In this document: one piece after another, positions 1 to 10,149 of the stretch
Layout: each line of letters begins with the position of its first letter
Position numbering within the stretch: position 1 is the stretch's first letter
NCBI GenBank assembly: GCA_963737575.1
Contig: CAVTTJ010000003.1
Location: 186,001-250,000, forward strand
Direction of reading: 5' to 3'
Length of the DNA: 64,000 nucleotides
Origin: VRUE01 sp963737575
GTDB taxonomy: Bacteria; Actinomycetota; Thermoleophilia; Solirubrobacterales; 70-9
Translations under genes and position numbers: made by a program
The notes under the pieces: generated by a model
What the model saw: the letters and a program-made list of their open reading frames with translations, nothing else
Told to the model about the DNA's origin: nothing
Database searches by the model: none

Positions 1-1
1 A

Positions 2-595
2 GCGGCGCCGATTCCGACCAGGCTCTCCTACGCCAGCGGGGAGATCGTCCCGATCCCGGCCTCGGTGCCGCACGAAGAAGGCGACATGATCGACCGGCGG
101 ATCGTCCCCGACCTGCGCTGGATAGCCCAGCGCTACCCGGTCTACATCACCGACGGCTTCTCCGGCAAGCTTCCTGACGGCGAACACGTCGGCTGCGACG
201 GCTGCCATGTCGAGCACTCCGACCACCTCAACGGCCTCGCCGTCGACATCGTCCCCCTCAACGGCGACGGGCGCTGCGACAGCACCTGGCGCGGGATCAC
301 CCGGCTCGCGCACTGGGCCGAGCCGCGACAGAACCTGCCGCGGCCGCCGTTCCGCTGGGTCGGGTACGACGGCGACGCCGGCCACGGCTGCGGCAACCAC
401 CTCCACCTTTCCTGGAACCATGCCCCGGCGCCCCCGTCCGATCTCGCCGAATGGGTCGAAGTCTTCCCCGTCGCCTTCCAGGGGGTCGCCCAGCGGCCGA
501 GCCCGCAACGGCACCCGCAGCCGGCGGTGCCTCCACCGCCGCCGGGCGGGATCTCGACGGTCCGCTCCGGGGGCGTCTCCCCGCACGGCGACTGA
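2..595 (+). CDS. Partial secreted or cell-wall zinc peptidase, M15/hedgehog-like fold
   Basis: The reading frame is open from the left edge, so the true start lies outside the window. The visible part carries SDHLNGLAVDIV, which fits the family pattern S-x-H-x(6)-D for two zinc ligands, and then HLHLSW, which supplies the last His ligand. Together these are the signature of M15-type D-Ala-D-Ala peptidases and their hedgehog-like relatives that act on peptidoglycan. Four Cys residues between the motifs are unusual. The last 45 residues are rich in Pro and Gly and probably disordered. Substrate is inferred from the family only. Confidence 0.65.
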   Translation, partial: AAPIPTRLSYASGEIVPIPASVPHEEGDMIDRRIVPDLRWIAQRYPVYITDGFSGKLPDGEHVGCDGCHVEHSDHLNGLAVDIVPLNGDGRCDSTWRGITRLAHWAEPRQNLPRPPFRWVGYDGDAGHGCGNHLHLSWNHAPAPPSDLAEWVEVFPVAFQGVAQRPSPQRHPQPAVPPPPPGGISTVRSGGVSPHGD

Positions 596-614
596 GCCTC
601 GGCTCCGCTCTCCA

Positions 615-620
615 TAGGAT
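615..620 (+). promoter_or_regulatory. Possible -10 box for a leaderless lipoprotein gene
   Basis: TAGGAT fits the TANNNT form of an actinobacterial -10 box and ends 9 bases before the ATG at 630. There is no Shine-Dalgarno sequence in between, so a leaderless or nearly leaderless transcript is possible. No clear -35 box is seen. Confidence 0.3.
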
Positions 621-629
621 TCGGCGCCG

Positions 630-1106
630 ATGCGCCGACTCGTCTTCCTCGTCCTCGGGCTGACCGGGCTCGCCCTGGCGCTGGCGGCGTGCGGCACGAC
701 CGAGGAGGGGACGCCGGTCGCCTGCCTCGAAGGCGCGAAGACCTACGTCGAGGCGCTCGGCAACGCCCCCAAACCGGTCAGGCTGCCAGGCGGGACGAGG
801 ATCAGCGACTGCCTGACCGAGAACCAGCCTGGGGGCTCCCTCGCGACCGTCGGCTCCGCGACGGTGAGGGCGGCGACCGAGCTCAACTCCGAAGCGCGCG
901 CGAACCCGGATGGGCCCGCCGCGTTGCAGCTCGGCTTCCTGCTCGGGGCGGTCGAACGTGGCGCCGATGGCAACCACGGCATCGACGCCGAGCTCGTCCG
1001 CCGGCTCGAAGCGGCCGCGAAGTACAGCCCCGGCGGCCAGCCGCTGCCGCGACAGCTCGAACGCGCCTACGAATCCGGGTTCGAAGCCGGACTGGTCCTC
1101 GGCTGA
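630..1106 (+). CDS. Small lipoprotein of unknown function
   Basis: A 158-residue protein with a hydrophobic signal peptide that ends in the lipobox LAAC (Cys 21), so it should be lipid-anchored outside the membrane. The mature part has two more Cys (near residues 33 and 61) that may pair, and a mainly helical, Ala-rich second half. I do not recognise a family. It lies 35 bases after the peptidase gene and could be read with it, although a separate -10-like box is present. It ends 14 bases before the convergent gene at 1120-2121. Confidence 0.7.
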   Translation: MRRLVFLVLGLTGLALALAACGTTEEGTPVACLEGAKTYVEALGNAPKPVRLPGGTRISDCLTENQPGGSLATVGSATVRAATELNSEARANPDGPAALQLGFLLGAVERGADGNHGIDAELVRRLEAAAKYSPGGQPLPRQLERAYESGFEAGLVLG

Positions 1107-1119
1107 GCGATCGAATCGG

Positions 1120-2121
1120 TCAGGTCTGAAACGTGACCTTCTTGGTCACGACCTTTGGCTCGCCGCCCGTCGGGGTGAAGGTGACTTTGACATTCACCTT
1201 CAGCTTGTGGCCCTTGGCGGATTTCAATTTCTTCTTGCCAGCCGAGTTCAGCCTGACCCTGATCTTCACCTCGCCGGCTTTCGAGACGACGACCCGGAAT
1301 TGCTTCACGCCGTCTCCCGTCGCCGTGACGGTGCCGGGGCCGGGCACCTGGACGTCGATCGTCGCTGGCCCACCTCCTTTCCCCGCTTTCGGCGAGCCGG
1401 AGAAGGCAATCGAGTTGGACGGGTTCGCCCCGGTCTGGGGCTGCGCGGGAGACGGGGGTTGCGGTGGCGGCGCGGTCACGGTCCGGGCGCCGCGCAGGAT
1501 GAAGCTCTGGTCCGGTTCCGGTTCGAGGCCCTGTGAGCAGAGTTCGCGCGCGGTCCATTCGGTGCATCCCGTTTCGAAGCCGTCCCCTGGGTTCCGGAGG
1601 ACCGCGGGAGAGCCGTTCTGAGTCACGATGTCGCCCCAGAACCATTCGCCGTTGGTCGCTTTGCTCCCATGCGCCTGCAGAGAGAGCCAGTACCTGCCCG
1701 CCCCCAGGGTCGGGACCGAGACGGGAACTTCGAACTCGGAAACGTCGCCTTCTTCCGGGTTGAGGACTTTCGGGGCGACGTCGCTTTCGACGTTGAAGAG
1801 CTGCGAACCCGGGCGGTTGGAATTGTCGCCGTAGATGAGGACGCTTATCGAAGGAGGATGTTCGGGATCGGCGTTATTGGTCACCCAGACCGAGATGACT
1901 TCCTGAATCGACCAGGTCTCTCCCGACGGGATCACGAAGTCGTCAGCCAGTTGGACCGAGTATTTCGATTCGGCCGCGAAGCTCTGTGAGATCGTCCCTT
2001 CGTTCCCGCAGCAGATCTGGTTGTAGAGAGTCTCAGCGCCCGCGTTCGCAGGCACCAAAGCGAGAGCGGCGATTGCCGTGCTGAGCACCAAGGCCGATTT
2101 GAGGTACCGGCGTCCCCTCAC
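1120..2121 (-). CDS. Secreted beta-sandwich protein, unknown function
   Basis: A 333-residue exported protein. I place the start at the GTG at 2121 because it is followed directly by a typical signal peptide (ALVLSTAIAALALVPANAGA); the longer open frame would run into the divergent fumC gene. Residues about 35-210 form a beta-rich domain containing ADDFVIPSG, a phrase common in secreted actinobacterial and proteobacterial beta-sandwich proteins. A Pro-rich linker (PPPQPPSPAQPQ) leads to a C-terminal basic domain (AGKKKLKSAKGHKLKVNVKV) that I know as a recurring module in secreted Solirubrobacterales proteins. No enzyme motif is visible. Confidence 0.7.
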   Translation of the reverse strand: MRGRRYLKSALVLSTAIAALALVPANAGAETLYNQICCGNEGTISQSFAAESKYSVQLADDFVIPSGETWSIQEVISVWVTNNADPEHPPSISVLIYGDNSNRPGSQLFNVESDVAPKVLNPEEGDVSEFEVPVSVPTLGAGRYWLSLQAHGSKATNGEWFWGDIVTQNGSPAVLRNPGDGFETGCTEWTARELCSQGLEPEPDQSFILRGARTVTAPPPQPPSPAQPQTGANPSNSIAFSGSPKAGKGGGPATIDVQVPGPGTVTATGDGVKQFRVVVSKAGEVKIRVRLNSAGKKKLKSAKGHKLKVNVKVTFTPTGGEPKVVTKKVTFQT

Positions 2122-2191
2122 GTCGGGATAACGAATCGGGAGCCGCCCGACTTTCACCAAGAACCCGCCCACGTCACTCGAATACGCTTCG

Positions 2192-3532
<1,341 letters not shown>

Positions 3533-3543
3533 CCGCCGGGGGA

Positions 3544-4989
3544 CTAGCCCTGGAAGGTGACGAACCGCTCCTCGGTCAGCTCGATCACCGAGTAGGCGGG
3601 GCCCTCCCGGGTGTTGCCAGAGTCCTTGACGCCGCCGTAGGGCATCTGGTCGGCGCGGAAGGTCGGCACCTCGTTGATCAGGACGCCGCCGAAATCGAGC
3701 GTCTCCGCCGCCTCGAGCCCGCGGCCGATGTCGCGGGTGAAGACGCCGGCCTGCAGCCCGAACTTCGAGTCGTTGGCCATCCTCAGCGCCTCCCCGAAAT
3801 CGGAGAAGCGGTCGATCGTCGCGACCGGGCCGAAGATCTCCTCGCACCAGACCTTCGAGTCGCGTGGCGGGGAGCCGAGCAGGGTCGGCGCCAGGCAGCG
3901 GCCCTCGTCGACCAACTCGCCGCCGGCGAGGAGCTCGGCTCCGCCGGCGACCGCCTCGTCGACCCACTCCTTGACCCGATCGCGGTCCCCGGGCGAGATC
4001 AGCGGGCCGACTTCAGTATCGGGGTCGAGCGGGTCGCCGACCCGCAGCTCGCCGAGATTGGCGACGAGGCGCTCGGTGTAGGCGTCGGCGATGTCCTCGT
4101 GGACGAGGATGCGCTGGATCGAGATGCAGCTCTGGCCGGCGTGGGAGTAGGCGTGGAGCTTGGTCTTGTCCGCCGCCGTCTCCCAGTCGCCATCGCTGTG
4201 GACGATCAGCGGCGCGTTCGAGCCGAGCTCGAGGTTGACCTTCTTGTGCGGAACCTTGCTCCGTATCCCCCACCCGACCGGCGCCGAACCGGTGAAGGTC
4301 AGGGCTTTCGTCAGCTCGTGCTCGACGATTGCGTTGCCGACGTCAGAGCCGGGGCCGGGGATCACGCTGAGCCAGCCCTCCGGCAGGCCCGCCTCGAGCA
4401 GGATCTCGGCCAGCTTGATCGAGGAGATCGGGGTCTGGCCCGCCGGCTTCAGGACAACCGCGTTGCCGGCTGCGATCGCCGGCCCGAGCTTGTGGGCAAC
4501 CAGGTTGAGCGGGAAGTTGAACGGGCTGATCGCCCCGACGACGCCGTAGGGGACCCGCATCATCACGCCGAGCTTGCCGGCGCCGGCAGCCGAGGCGTCC
4601 ATCGGCACCGTGCCGCCGGTCAGCTTGCGCGCCTCGACCGCGGAGAAGGTGAGCGTCTCGGCGCAGCGCTGCGCCTCGACCGTCGCCGTCTTCAGCGGCT
4701 TGCCGGCCTCGGCGGCGATCGTCAGCGCCAGGTCCTCGGTCCGTTCGCCGGCGATCTCGGCTGCGCGGTCGAGCACCGCGGCCCGCTCGTGCTGGGAGAA
4801 GTCACCGGCCTCGAAGGCCTCGTGCGCGGCGCGGGCCGCCCTGTCGACGAGCGCCGCGTTCCCCTGGGCGACCCTGCCGACGGCAGTTTGGTCGTACGGG
4901 CTCAGCACCTCATCCCAATCGCCCGTCGCCATCCACTCGCCGGCGGCGAGGAGTTTGTGGTCGACCACCTGGACCGTCTCTGTCGCCAT
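3544..4989 (-). CDS. NAD(P)-dependent aldehyde dehydrogenase
   Basis: A 481-residue ALDH superfamily enzyme that oxidises an aldehyde to the acid. The fold landmarks are present: SPFNFPLN near residue 150, FTGSAPVG, the catalytic Glu in LELGSNAP (about 253) and the nucleophile Cys in HAGQSCISIQR (about 285). The closing IFGPV and YGGVKDSG motifs are also intact. I chose the ATG at 4989 because a strong GGAGGT ribosome site lies just upstream; the longer frame has no such site. It is convergent with fumC (11 bases apart) and divergent from the SpoIID-like gene. The substrate cannot be read from sequence. Confidence 0.9.
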   Translation of the reverse strand: MATETVQVVDHKLLAAGEWMATGDWDEVLSPYDQTAVGRVAQGNAALVDRAARAAHEAFEAGDFSQHERAAVLDRAAEIAGERTEDLALTIAAEAGKPLKTATVEAQRCAETLTFSAVEARKLTGGTVPMDASAAGAGKLGVMMRVPYGVVGAISPFNFPLNLVAHKLGPAIAAGNAVVLKPAGQTPISSIKLAEILLEAGLPEGWLSVIPGPGSDVGNAIVEHELTKALTFTGSAPVGWGIRSKVPHKKVNLELGSNAPLIVHSDGDWETAADKTKLHAYSHAGQSCISIQRILVHEDIADAYTERLVANLGELRVGDPLDPDTEVGPLISPGDRDRVKEWVDEAVAGGAELLAGGELVDEGRCLAPTLLGSPPRDSKVWCEEIFGPVATIDRFSDFGEALRMANDSKFGLQAGVFTRDIGRGLEAAETLDFGGVLINEVPTFRADQMPYGGVKDSGNTREGPAYSVIELTEERFVTFQG

Positions 4990-5065
4990 TCCTGACCTCC
5001 TCTGGTTCGTCTCTTTCAGCCTAGAGCAGGCCGCGACTCGCCCGAGGCGAATTGGTTGACCGGTC

Positions 5066-6232
5066 ATGCGCGCGCGCCTCGCCATCCTCCTCGCCCTCGG
5101 GCTGCTGGTATCGCCAGGGACCGCCCGAGCCGGGGTCACCTGGGTCGTCAGGGGACACGGCTTCGGGCACGGCGTCGGCATGAGCCAGTACGGCGCCTAC
5201 GGCTACGCAACCCACGGCTTCGGCTACCAGGCGATCCTCGCTCACTACTACTCGGGCACCACCGTCGGGACGATCGACGGGCCGCGGGTCGTCCGCGTCC
5301 TGGTCGGGATCGACCCCGGCGATGTCGGCTTCAGCGGCGCGACCGGGGCCTGCGGCCGGGCCCTCGACCCCGGTACGACCTACGCGGCCCACCTTGTCGG
5401 GGGCGCCGTGCGGCTGCTCGGCGGCGGCGGCGGACGGGCTCTCGCCGACTGCGGGCCGAAGCTGCGCGCCGCCGGCCCGGGCACGATCCGGATCGACGGC
5501 AGGGCGTACCGCGGCGCGCTCGAGGTCGTCCCGACGAAGAGCGACCCCGGCTCCCTCAACGCGGTCAACGCAGTCGCGGTCGACCAGTACGTGAAGGGGG
5601 TGATCGCCAACGAGTCGCCGCCCTCGTGGCCACCGGCCGCGCTCGAGGCGCAGGCCGTCGCAGCGCGCTCCTTCGCCCTCGCGACCAGCGTCGATGGCAA
5701 CGGATTCGACCTCTACGACGACACCCGCAGCCAGGTCTACGACGGGATCGAAGGCGAGACGGCCCCCACCAACGCAGCGGCGGCGGCGACCCGAGCGCAG
5801 GTCGTCCTCTACCGCGGCGAAATCGCCCAGACGTTCTTCTCCGCCTGCTCGGGCGGCCACACCGAGAGCGTCCAGAACGTCTTCTTCGGCCCTCCGGTCC
5901 CCTACCTGGTCGGCGTCCCCGACCCCTATGACGGCGCCTGCCCGCTCCACTCCTGGACCCTGCGGTTCTCCGGCCCCGAGATCAGCGCCGATCTCGGCGG
6001 CTACCTCGACGGGCGCCTGAAGCAGGTCGTCGTCACCAAGCGCGGGGTCTCGCCGCGAATCGTGTGGGCCCGACTTGTCGGGACGGGCGGCACGACGACG
6101 ATCCGCGGCGACCAGCTGGAGAGCGCGCTCGGCGCCTACGACCGCTGGATGACCTTCACCAAGCTGGTCGGCGGCAGGGCGGCGGCGCCACCGACGGGCG
6201 GGGGCAACTCGGCCGGCGGCGTCACCCGCTAG
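5066..6232 (+). CDS. Secreted SpoIID/LytB-domain protein (putative peptidoglycan lytic factor)
   Basis: A 388-residue exported protein with a signal peptide over residues 1-22. Residues 29-45 carry GHGFGHGVGMSQYGA, and ANESPPSWPPAALEAQAVAA follows at about 183-202, with ACSGGHTES near 265. In sporulating Firmicutes SpoIID is a lytic transglycosylase that trims glycan at the engulfment site, with its key Glu in the VANE-type motif; the corresponding Glu is kept here. In the classical protein the GHGxGMSQYGA motif comes last, whereas here it comes first. No sporulation genes are nearby, so a general cell-wall role is more likely. Confidence 0.85.
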   Translation: MRARLAILLALGLLVSPGTARAGVTWVVRGHGFGHGVGMSQYGAYGYATHGFGYQAILAHYYSGTTVGTIDGPRVVRVLVGIDPGDVGFSGATGACGRALDPGTTYAAHLVGGAVRLLGGGGGRALADCGPKLRAAGPGTIRIDGRAYRGALEVVPTKSDPGSLNAVNAVAVDQYVKGVIANESPPSWPPAALEAQAVAARSFALATSVDGNGFDLYDDTRSQVYDGIEGETAPTNAAAAATRAQVVLYRGEIAQTFFSACSGGHTESVQNVFFGPPVPYLVGVPDPYDGACPLHSWTLRFSGPEISADLGGYLDGRLKQVVVTKRGVSPRIVWARLVGTGGTTTIRGDQLESALGAYDRWMTFTKLVGGRAAAPPTGGGNSAGGVTR

Positions 6233-7224
6233 CGCTGACCGTCCGGGTAGGGCTGGATCGGGATCCCGTGGTCGGTCTCGCGCATCCCCAGCTCGTAGGC
6301 GGCTCCGGCCGTCAGCCTCAGCTCTCGCGCCGCCATCGCCGGCCGTTCGACGGTCAGCTCGAGATCGGCGACCGAGCAGTTGATCGTGTTGTGCTCGGGC
6401 CCGTCCGGGTCGGCGTAGACCCAGCCGACGAAGTCCTTGCGCGGGGCGGAGACGCGGCCGCGGACGACGATGTCCTTGCCCGGGAGGACGAATGCGCACT
6501 CGCCGGCCGACTCCTGGACCGAGGACGAGCGGATGCTCCCGAAGCCGCCGAGCCGGTGTCGCTCGCCATCAAGGGCGAGCATCCCGGAGGGGACCCACGG
6601 CGTGATCCAGGAGCCGATCTTGATCCGGGCGGCGCCGGCGTCGAAGAATGTTCCCTCCGTCTCCTCGAATCCCGTCCCCTCGAGCCAGACCCAGCGCTCG
6701 GCGTGCTCGCTGCCCCAGTTGTGGCCGATCATCCCCGGCCATCCATCCAGCTCGATCGTGTCCCCGTCGATCTCGAGCCTGCCCGTGAAGCGGGCGTCGG
6801 GATAGGGAGCGACGAACTTCGTGCGGGGAACGGGAGCCTCATATAGCCAGTCGGCGGGGAGGTACTTGCAGGGCTCGGCGTCGCCGTCGAACTGCAGCTC
6901 CCACGAGGCCTCGAGCGCATCGGTCGCGACCGATCCGCTAGCCCGGCCCGGGCCGATCTCGGCGTCGGCGACCCTGATCCAGGAGCCCGCCGGGGTCGAG
7001 AGGTCCCCCGCCGGGACGGTCGCCTTCGTCGCCCGCGGGCCCTCGGCCTCGCGGTCGAAGAGGACGAACCAGATCGAGGCATTCGGCTCGGCGCCGGGGC
7101 GCTTGTGGACCGTGTGGCGAATCCAGAGCCCCCGGCCGCCACCGGGCGGGCAGGCCTTGATGTAGAAGCTCTCGTAGTGGCCGGCCTTTGCGGCCACCTT
7201 CGGGAACCTCGGCCGTTCCTCCAT
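6229..7224 (-). CDS. CrtC/tocopherol cyclase-like lipocalin-fold protein
   Basis: A 331-residue protein with no signal peptide. The segment GMIGHNWGSEHAERWVWLEG in its middle matches the W-rich core seen in carotenoid hydratase (CrtC), AttH and plant tocopherol cyclase relatives, which share a double lipocalin-like barrel that binds hydrophobic molecules. I therefore infer a role with a lipid or isoprenoid; no precise reaction can be assigned. Its stop codon overlaps the stop of the convergent SpoIID gene by three bases. Confidence 0.65.
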   Translation of the reverse strand: MEERPRFPKVAAKAGHYESFYIKACPPGGGRGLWIRHTVHKRPGAEPNASIWFVLFDREAEGPRATKATVPAGDLSTPAGSWIRVADAEIGPGRASGSVATDALEASWELQFDGDAEPCKYLPADWLYEAPVPRTKFVAPYPDARFTGRLEIDGDTIELDGWPGMIGHNWGSEHAERWVWLEGTGFEETEGTFFDAGAARIKIGSWITPWVPSGMLALDGERHRLGGFGSIRSSSVQESAGECAFVLPGKDIVVRGRVSAPRKDFVGWVYADPDGPEHNTINCSVADLELTVERPAMAARELRLTAGAAYELGMRETDHGIPIQPYPDGQR

Positions 7225-7263
7225 GGCTGTGAACCTACCCGGCCGTGGCCGGGCGCGGAGCGA

Positions 7264-8337
7264 TCAGACCTTGATCGTGATCACGTCGCCGTCGGCGACG
7301 ACGTAGTCGCGGCCCTCGATCCGGAGCAGGCCGCGGTCACGGGCGGGCGCGTAGCCGCCGCACTCGACCAACTGATCCCACCCGATCACCTCGGCTTTGA
7401 CGAAGGCGTCCTGGATCTCGCTGTGGATCGTCCCCGCCGCGTCCCAGGCGGTCGCGCCGCGGGACAACGGCCGGGCGACCGCTTCCTTGCCCTCGCCGGC
7501 GGTGAAGAAGGTGAGCAGGTCGAGGAGGTCATAGGCGGCGCGGACCAGGCGCGCCAGGCCCGACCCCTCGACACCGTATGACTCGCGCATCTCCTCGGCT
7601 TCGGCGGCGTCGAGCTCGGCCAGCTCGCCCTCGATCCGGGCGCTGACCGCGACCACGCCGGCGCCGAGCCCGATGGCGTGTTCAGCGACCTCCTCGGGCG
7701 GGTCGGCGTCGCCCTCGTCGACGTTGGCGACATAGAGGATCGGCTTCGAGGTCAGCGCCTGTAGGTTCATCGCCGCCGAGGGGGCCGTCTCGGGGACGGG
7801 GACCGTGCGGGCGGGGCGTCCGGCGCCCAGCTCCGCGACCACCTTCTCGAGCCACTCCCTTTCGGCGATCGCCTCCAGATCCCCCGACCTCGCCCCCTTC
7901 TCGACCCGTTCGAGGCGGCGCTCGGCCTGCTCGTAGTCGGCGAGCGTCAGCTCGGTCTCGATCGTCTCGATGTCGGCCATTGGGTCGACGCGCCCGTCGG
8001 GATGCGGGACCCCGGTGTCGGCGTGGCAGCGGACGACGTGGCAGATCGCGTCGGTCTCGCGAATCGAGGCGAGGAACCTGTTGCCGAGGCCCTCCCCCTC
8101 GGAGGCGCCCTTGACGAGGCCGGCGATGTCGTGGAAGGAGATCGTCGCAGGAACCAACTCCGAGCTGCCGACCGTCTTCCCCACCCTCTCCAGGCGCTCG
8201 TCCGGCACCTGGGCGATCGCCACGTTGGGCTCGATCGTCGTGAACGGGTAGTCGCCGGTCTGCGCCCCGCCCTTGGTCAGGGCGTTGAAGAGGGTCGACT
8301 TGCCCGCGTTCGGAAGCCCGACGATCCCGACTTTCAT
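7264..8337 (-). CDS. ychF: Ribosome-associated GTPase/ATPase YchF (OLA1 family)
   Basis: A 357-residue Obg-family P-loop protein that prefers ATP and associates with ribosomes. The G1 motif GLPNAGKST lies at residues 6-14, followed by the TTIEPNVA segment and the G3 motif DIAG. A coiled-coil region occupies the middle, and the C-terminal TGS domain ends in the usual motif with GRDYVVADGDVITIKV. I chose the ATG at 8337, which is the conserved MKVGIVG start and has GGAGGAGG just upstream. Length and all motifs are normal for the family. Confidence 0.95.
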   Translation of the reverse strand: MKVGIVGLPNAGKSTLFNALTKGGAQTGDYPFTTIEPNVAIAQVPDERLERVGKTVGSSELVPATISFHDIAGLVKGASEGEGLGNRFLASIRETDAICHVVRCHADTGVPHPDGRVDPMADIETIETELTLADYEQAERRLERVEKGARSGDLEAIAEREWLEKVVAELGAGRPARTVPVPETAPSAAMNLQALTSKPILYVANVDEGDADPPEEVAEHAIGLGAGVVAVSARIEGELAELDAAEAEEMRESYGVEGSGLARLVRAAYDLLDLLTFFTAGEGKEAVARPLSRGATAWDAAGTIHSEIQDAFVKAEVIGWDQLVECGGYAPARDRGLLRIEGRDYVVADGDVITIKV

Positions 8338-8488
8338 AAAACGCCACCTCCTCCGCTCCCGCTCGAGCCAGAAGAAACAGAGATGGACTGGCTCTCGCTC
8401 ACGCGTCCGGGGGTGGCTCGGCGTACGCGAATGAGGAGGCGGCGTTTTGTTCCTGCCGCCTCTTCCGGGCCGGCCTGGTGAGTGCCAG

Positions 8489-8985
8489 TCATATCGAGAG
8501 GGGGACGAGGAGGCCGAGGGCGATGCCGAGGAGGGCGCCGGCGAGGACATCGGAGGGGTAGTGCATGCCGAGGTAGGGGCGGCCGAGCGAGAGGGCGATG
8601 GCGAGGAGGAACGCCAGGGCCGCAACCGGCTCGACCCGCGTCATCGCGGTCGCAGCCGCGAACGATGAGGTCGCGTGCGCCGAGGGGAAGCTGAGCGAGC
8701 TGGGGGCCCCGCCCAGCGGCGGCAGCCCGTCGAGGACGGGGCGCGGCCGGCGGACCGCCACCTTGACGAGATAGTTGAGGCCGATCGCGACCGGGCCGAC
8801 GACGGCGCAGATCAGCCACGCTTCGCGATTGGCGGAGTCGAGCGATCGCGAGCAGCAGGCCCAGCCCGAACCAGATTCCCCCGTTGTTCCCCGTCCTTCC
8901 CAGCACGATCGCGAAGCGCTCGAGCGGCGGGCGTATGCCCGCGGGTGCGCATCGCCAGCAGGACTCTCTCGTCGACGCTCGCCAT
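8489..8985 (-). pseudogene. PAP2-family phosphatase gene with two frameshifts
   Basis: Three reading frames must be joined to recover one PAP2 (phosphatidic acid phosphatase type 2) membrane protein of about 164 residues. The first frame gives MASVDERVLLAMRTRGHTP. Near 8935 one extra C moves to a frame giving LERFAIVLGRTGNNGG and a membrane segment. Near 8842 one extra base moves to the third frame, which holds all three active-site motifs: KVAVRRPRP, PSAHATSS and SLGRPYLGMHYPSD. The family hydrolyses phosphomonoesters of lipids at the outer membrane face. Either the gene is recently decayed or the assembly has two indel errors; removing two bases restores a single frame of exactly 165 codons. 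Confidence 0.7.
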
Positions 8986-9015
8986 CGGTGCGGCAGCATA
9001 GGCGGGGCGAGCCTC

Positions 9016-9021
9016 GATAAT
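9016..9021 (+). promoter_or_regulatory. Possible -10 box for a leaderless gene
   Basis: GATAAT lies 7 bases before the ATG at 9029 and no ribosome site is present between them. This spacing is what a leaderless actinobacterial transcript would show. Confidence 0.35.
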
Positions 9022-9028
9022 CAGCGCG

Positions 9029-9997
9029 ATGCCCTTCGTTCCCGGCTACACCCACACCCCCGGCCACCATTGCGGCTCGACCGCGCTGCGGAATCTGCTC
9101 GCCTTCGACGGGGTTGGGATCAGCGAGGAGATGGCGTTCGGGCTCGGCGCCGGCCCCTGCTTCTACTACGTCACCCTCGAGGACGCCTCGCCGACGCGGT
9201 GGTTCAACGGACGCACGGCGCGGCTCGAGGAGAACTTCAGCGAGCTGACCGGCACCGCGCTCGAGCTGCGGACCTTCGAGAACGGCGACAAGGAGGCCTG
9301 GGAGGCGGCGCGCGACGCGGTCGACGGCGGCACCCCGGCCCTCCTGCTGACCGACCTCTACTACCTAGAGCACTACGGCAATTCGGCCCACTTCCCGGGC
9401 CACGCCGTCGTCCTAGCCGGCTACGACGAGGAGGTGGCGCACCTGTCGGACACGGCATTCGAGGAGCTGCAGCGGACCTCGCTGGAGAGCCTCGACCGCG
9501 CGCGGCACAGCGACCATCCCGCCTACCCGCTCGCCGGGCACATGTTCACCACCACCGACGCGATCGACCCGGCCCGCCTGCGCGAGGCGATCCCCGCGGC
9601 GATCGAACGGGCCGCAAGGGCGATGACCGAGCCCGAGTTCCGCGAGTTCTCCGGCCTCGACGCCGTCCACCGCCTTGCCGCTGAGGCGGGCTCATGGCCG
9701 GAGGCAGCCGAGGACTGGCAGTGGTGCGCACGCTTCGGGTACCAGGTGATCGAGCGCCGGGGTACCGGCGGCGGCTGCTTCCGCTTGATGTATTCGCGGT
9801 TCCTGGAAGAGGCGGGGCGGGCGGAGGCGCCGCTGGCGGCCGCGGCGGCGGCGCGCTGGACCGAGCTCGCCTCGGCCTTCCAGGCGGCCAGCGAGATCGA
9901 CCGGCCCGAGCTCGATCGGTGGGCCGAGATCGGGTCGAGGGCGCGGGCTGTCAGCGAGGCGGAGGATCGACTCTGGACAGCGCTCGCCGCTCCCTGA
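9029..9997 (+). CDS. BtrH-like N-terminal domain / DUF4872 protein
   Basis: A 322-residue soluble protein. It opens with GHHCGSTALRNLLAF, in which Cys 15 and later His residues (FPGHAVVLAGYD, about 129-140) match the papain-like fold of the butirosin acyltransferase BtrH. The phrases MAFGLGAGPCFYY and FNGRTARLEENF are also typical. The second half fits the DUF4872 domain that usually follows. BtrH moves an acyl group from a carrier protein to an amine; here no carrier protein or antibiotic cluster is nearby, so the substrate is unknown. Confidence 0.75.
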   Translation: MPFVPGYTHTPGHHCGSTALRNLLAFDGVGISEEMAFGLGAGPCFYYVTLEDASPTRWFNGRTARLEENFSELTGTALELRTFENGDKEAWEAARDAVDGGTPALLLTDLYYLEHYGNSAHFPGHAVVLAGYDEEVAHLSDTAFEELQRTSLESLDRARHSDHPAYPLAGHMFTTTDAIDPARLREAIPAAIERAARAMTEPEFREFSGLDAVHRLAAEAGSWPEAAEDWQWCARFGYQVIERRGTGGGCFRLMYSRFLEEAGRAEAPLAAAAAARWTELASAFQAASEIDRPELDRWAEIGSRARAVSEAEDRLWTALAAP

Positions 9998-10061
9998 GCC
10001 GAAACAACGCCGCTCGAGTGGTGTTTCAGGGTGCGACTCGCCATTGAACCGCGGTTGCCCC

Positions 10062-10081
10062 TTGACTGCATGCGGTACCGT
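10062..10081 (+). promoter_or_regulatory. Candidate promoter element upstream of family B gene
   Basis: TTGACT at 10062-10067 is followed by GCGGTACCG. The same order (TTGAC, then GCGGT-CC) is found in the 26-base element upstream of three other transcription units in this window, but here 2-3 bases are inserted. No good -10 box is visible, so this is a weak call. Confidence 0.3.
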
Positions 10082-10149
10082 TTTGGCAAGCGGGAGGCGG
10101 GTAACGCAAAAGCAGTTGAACCCGTCTTTGAGGAGAGAGGTCTAAAAAT

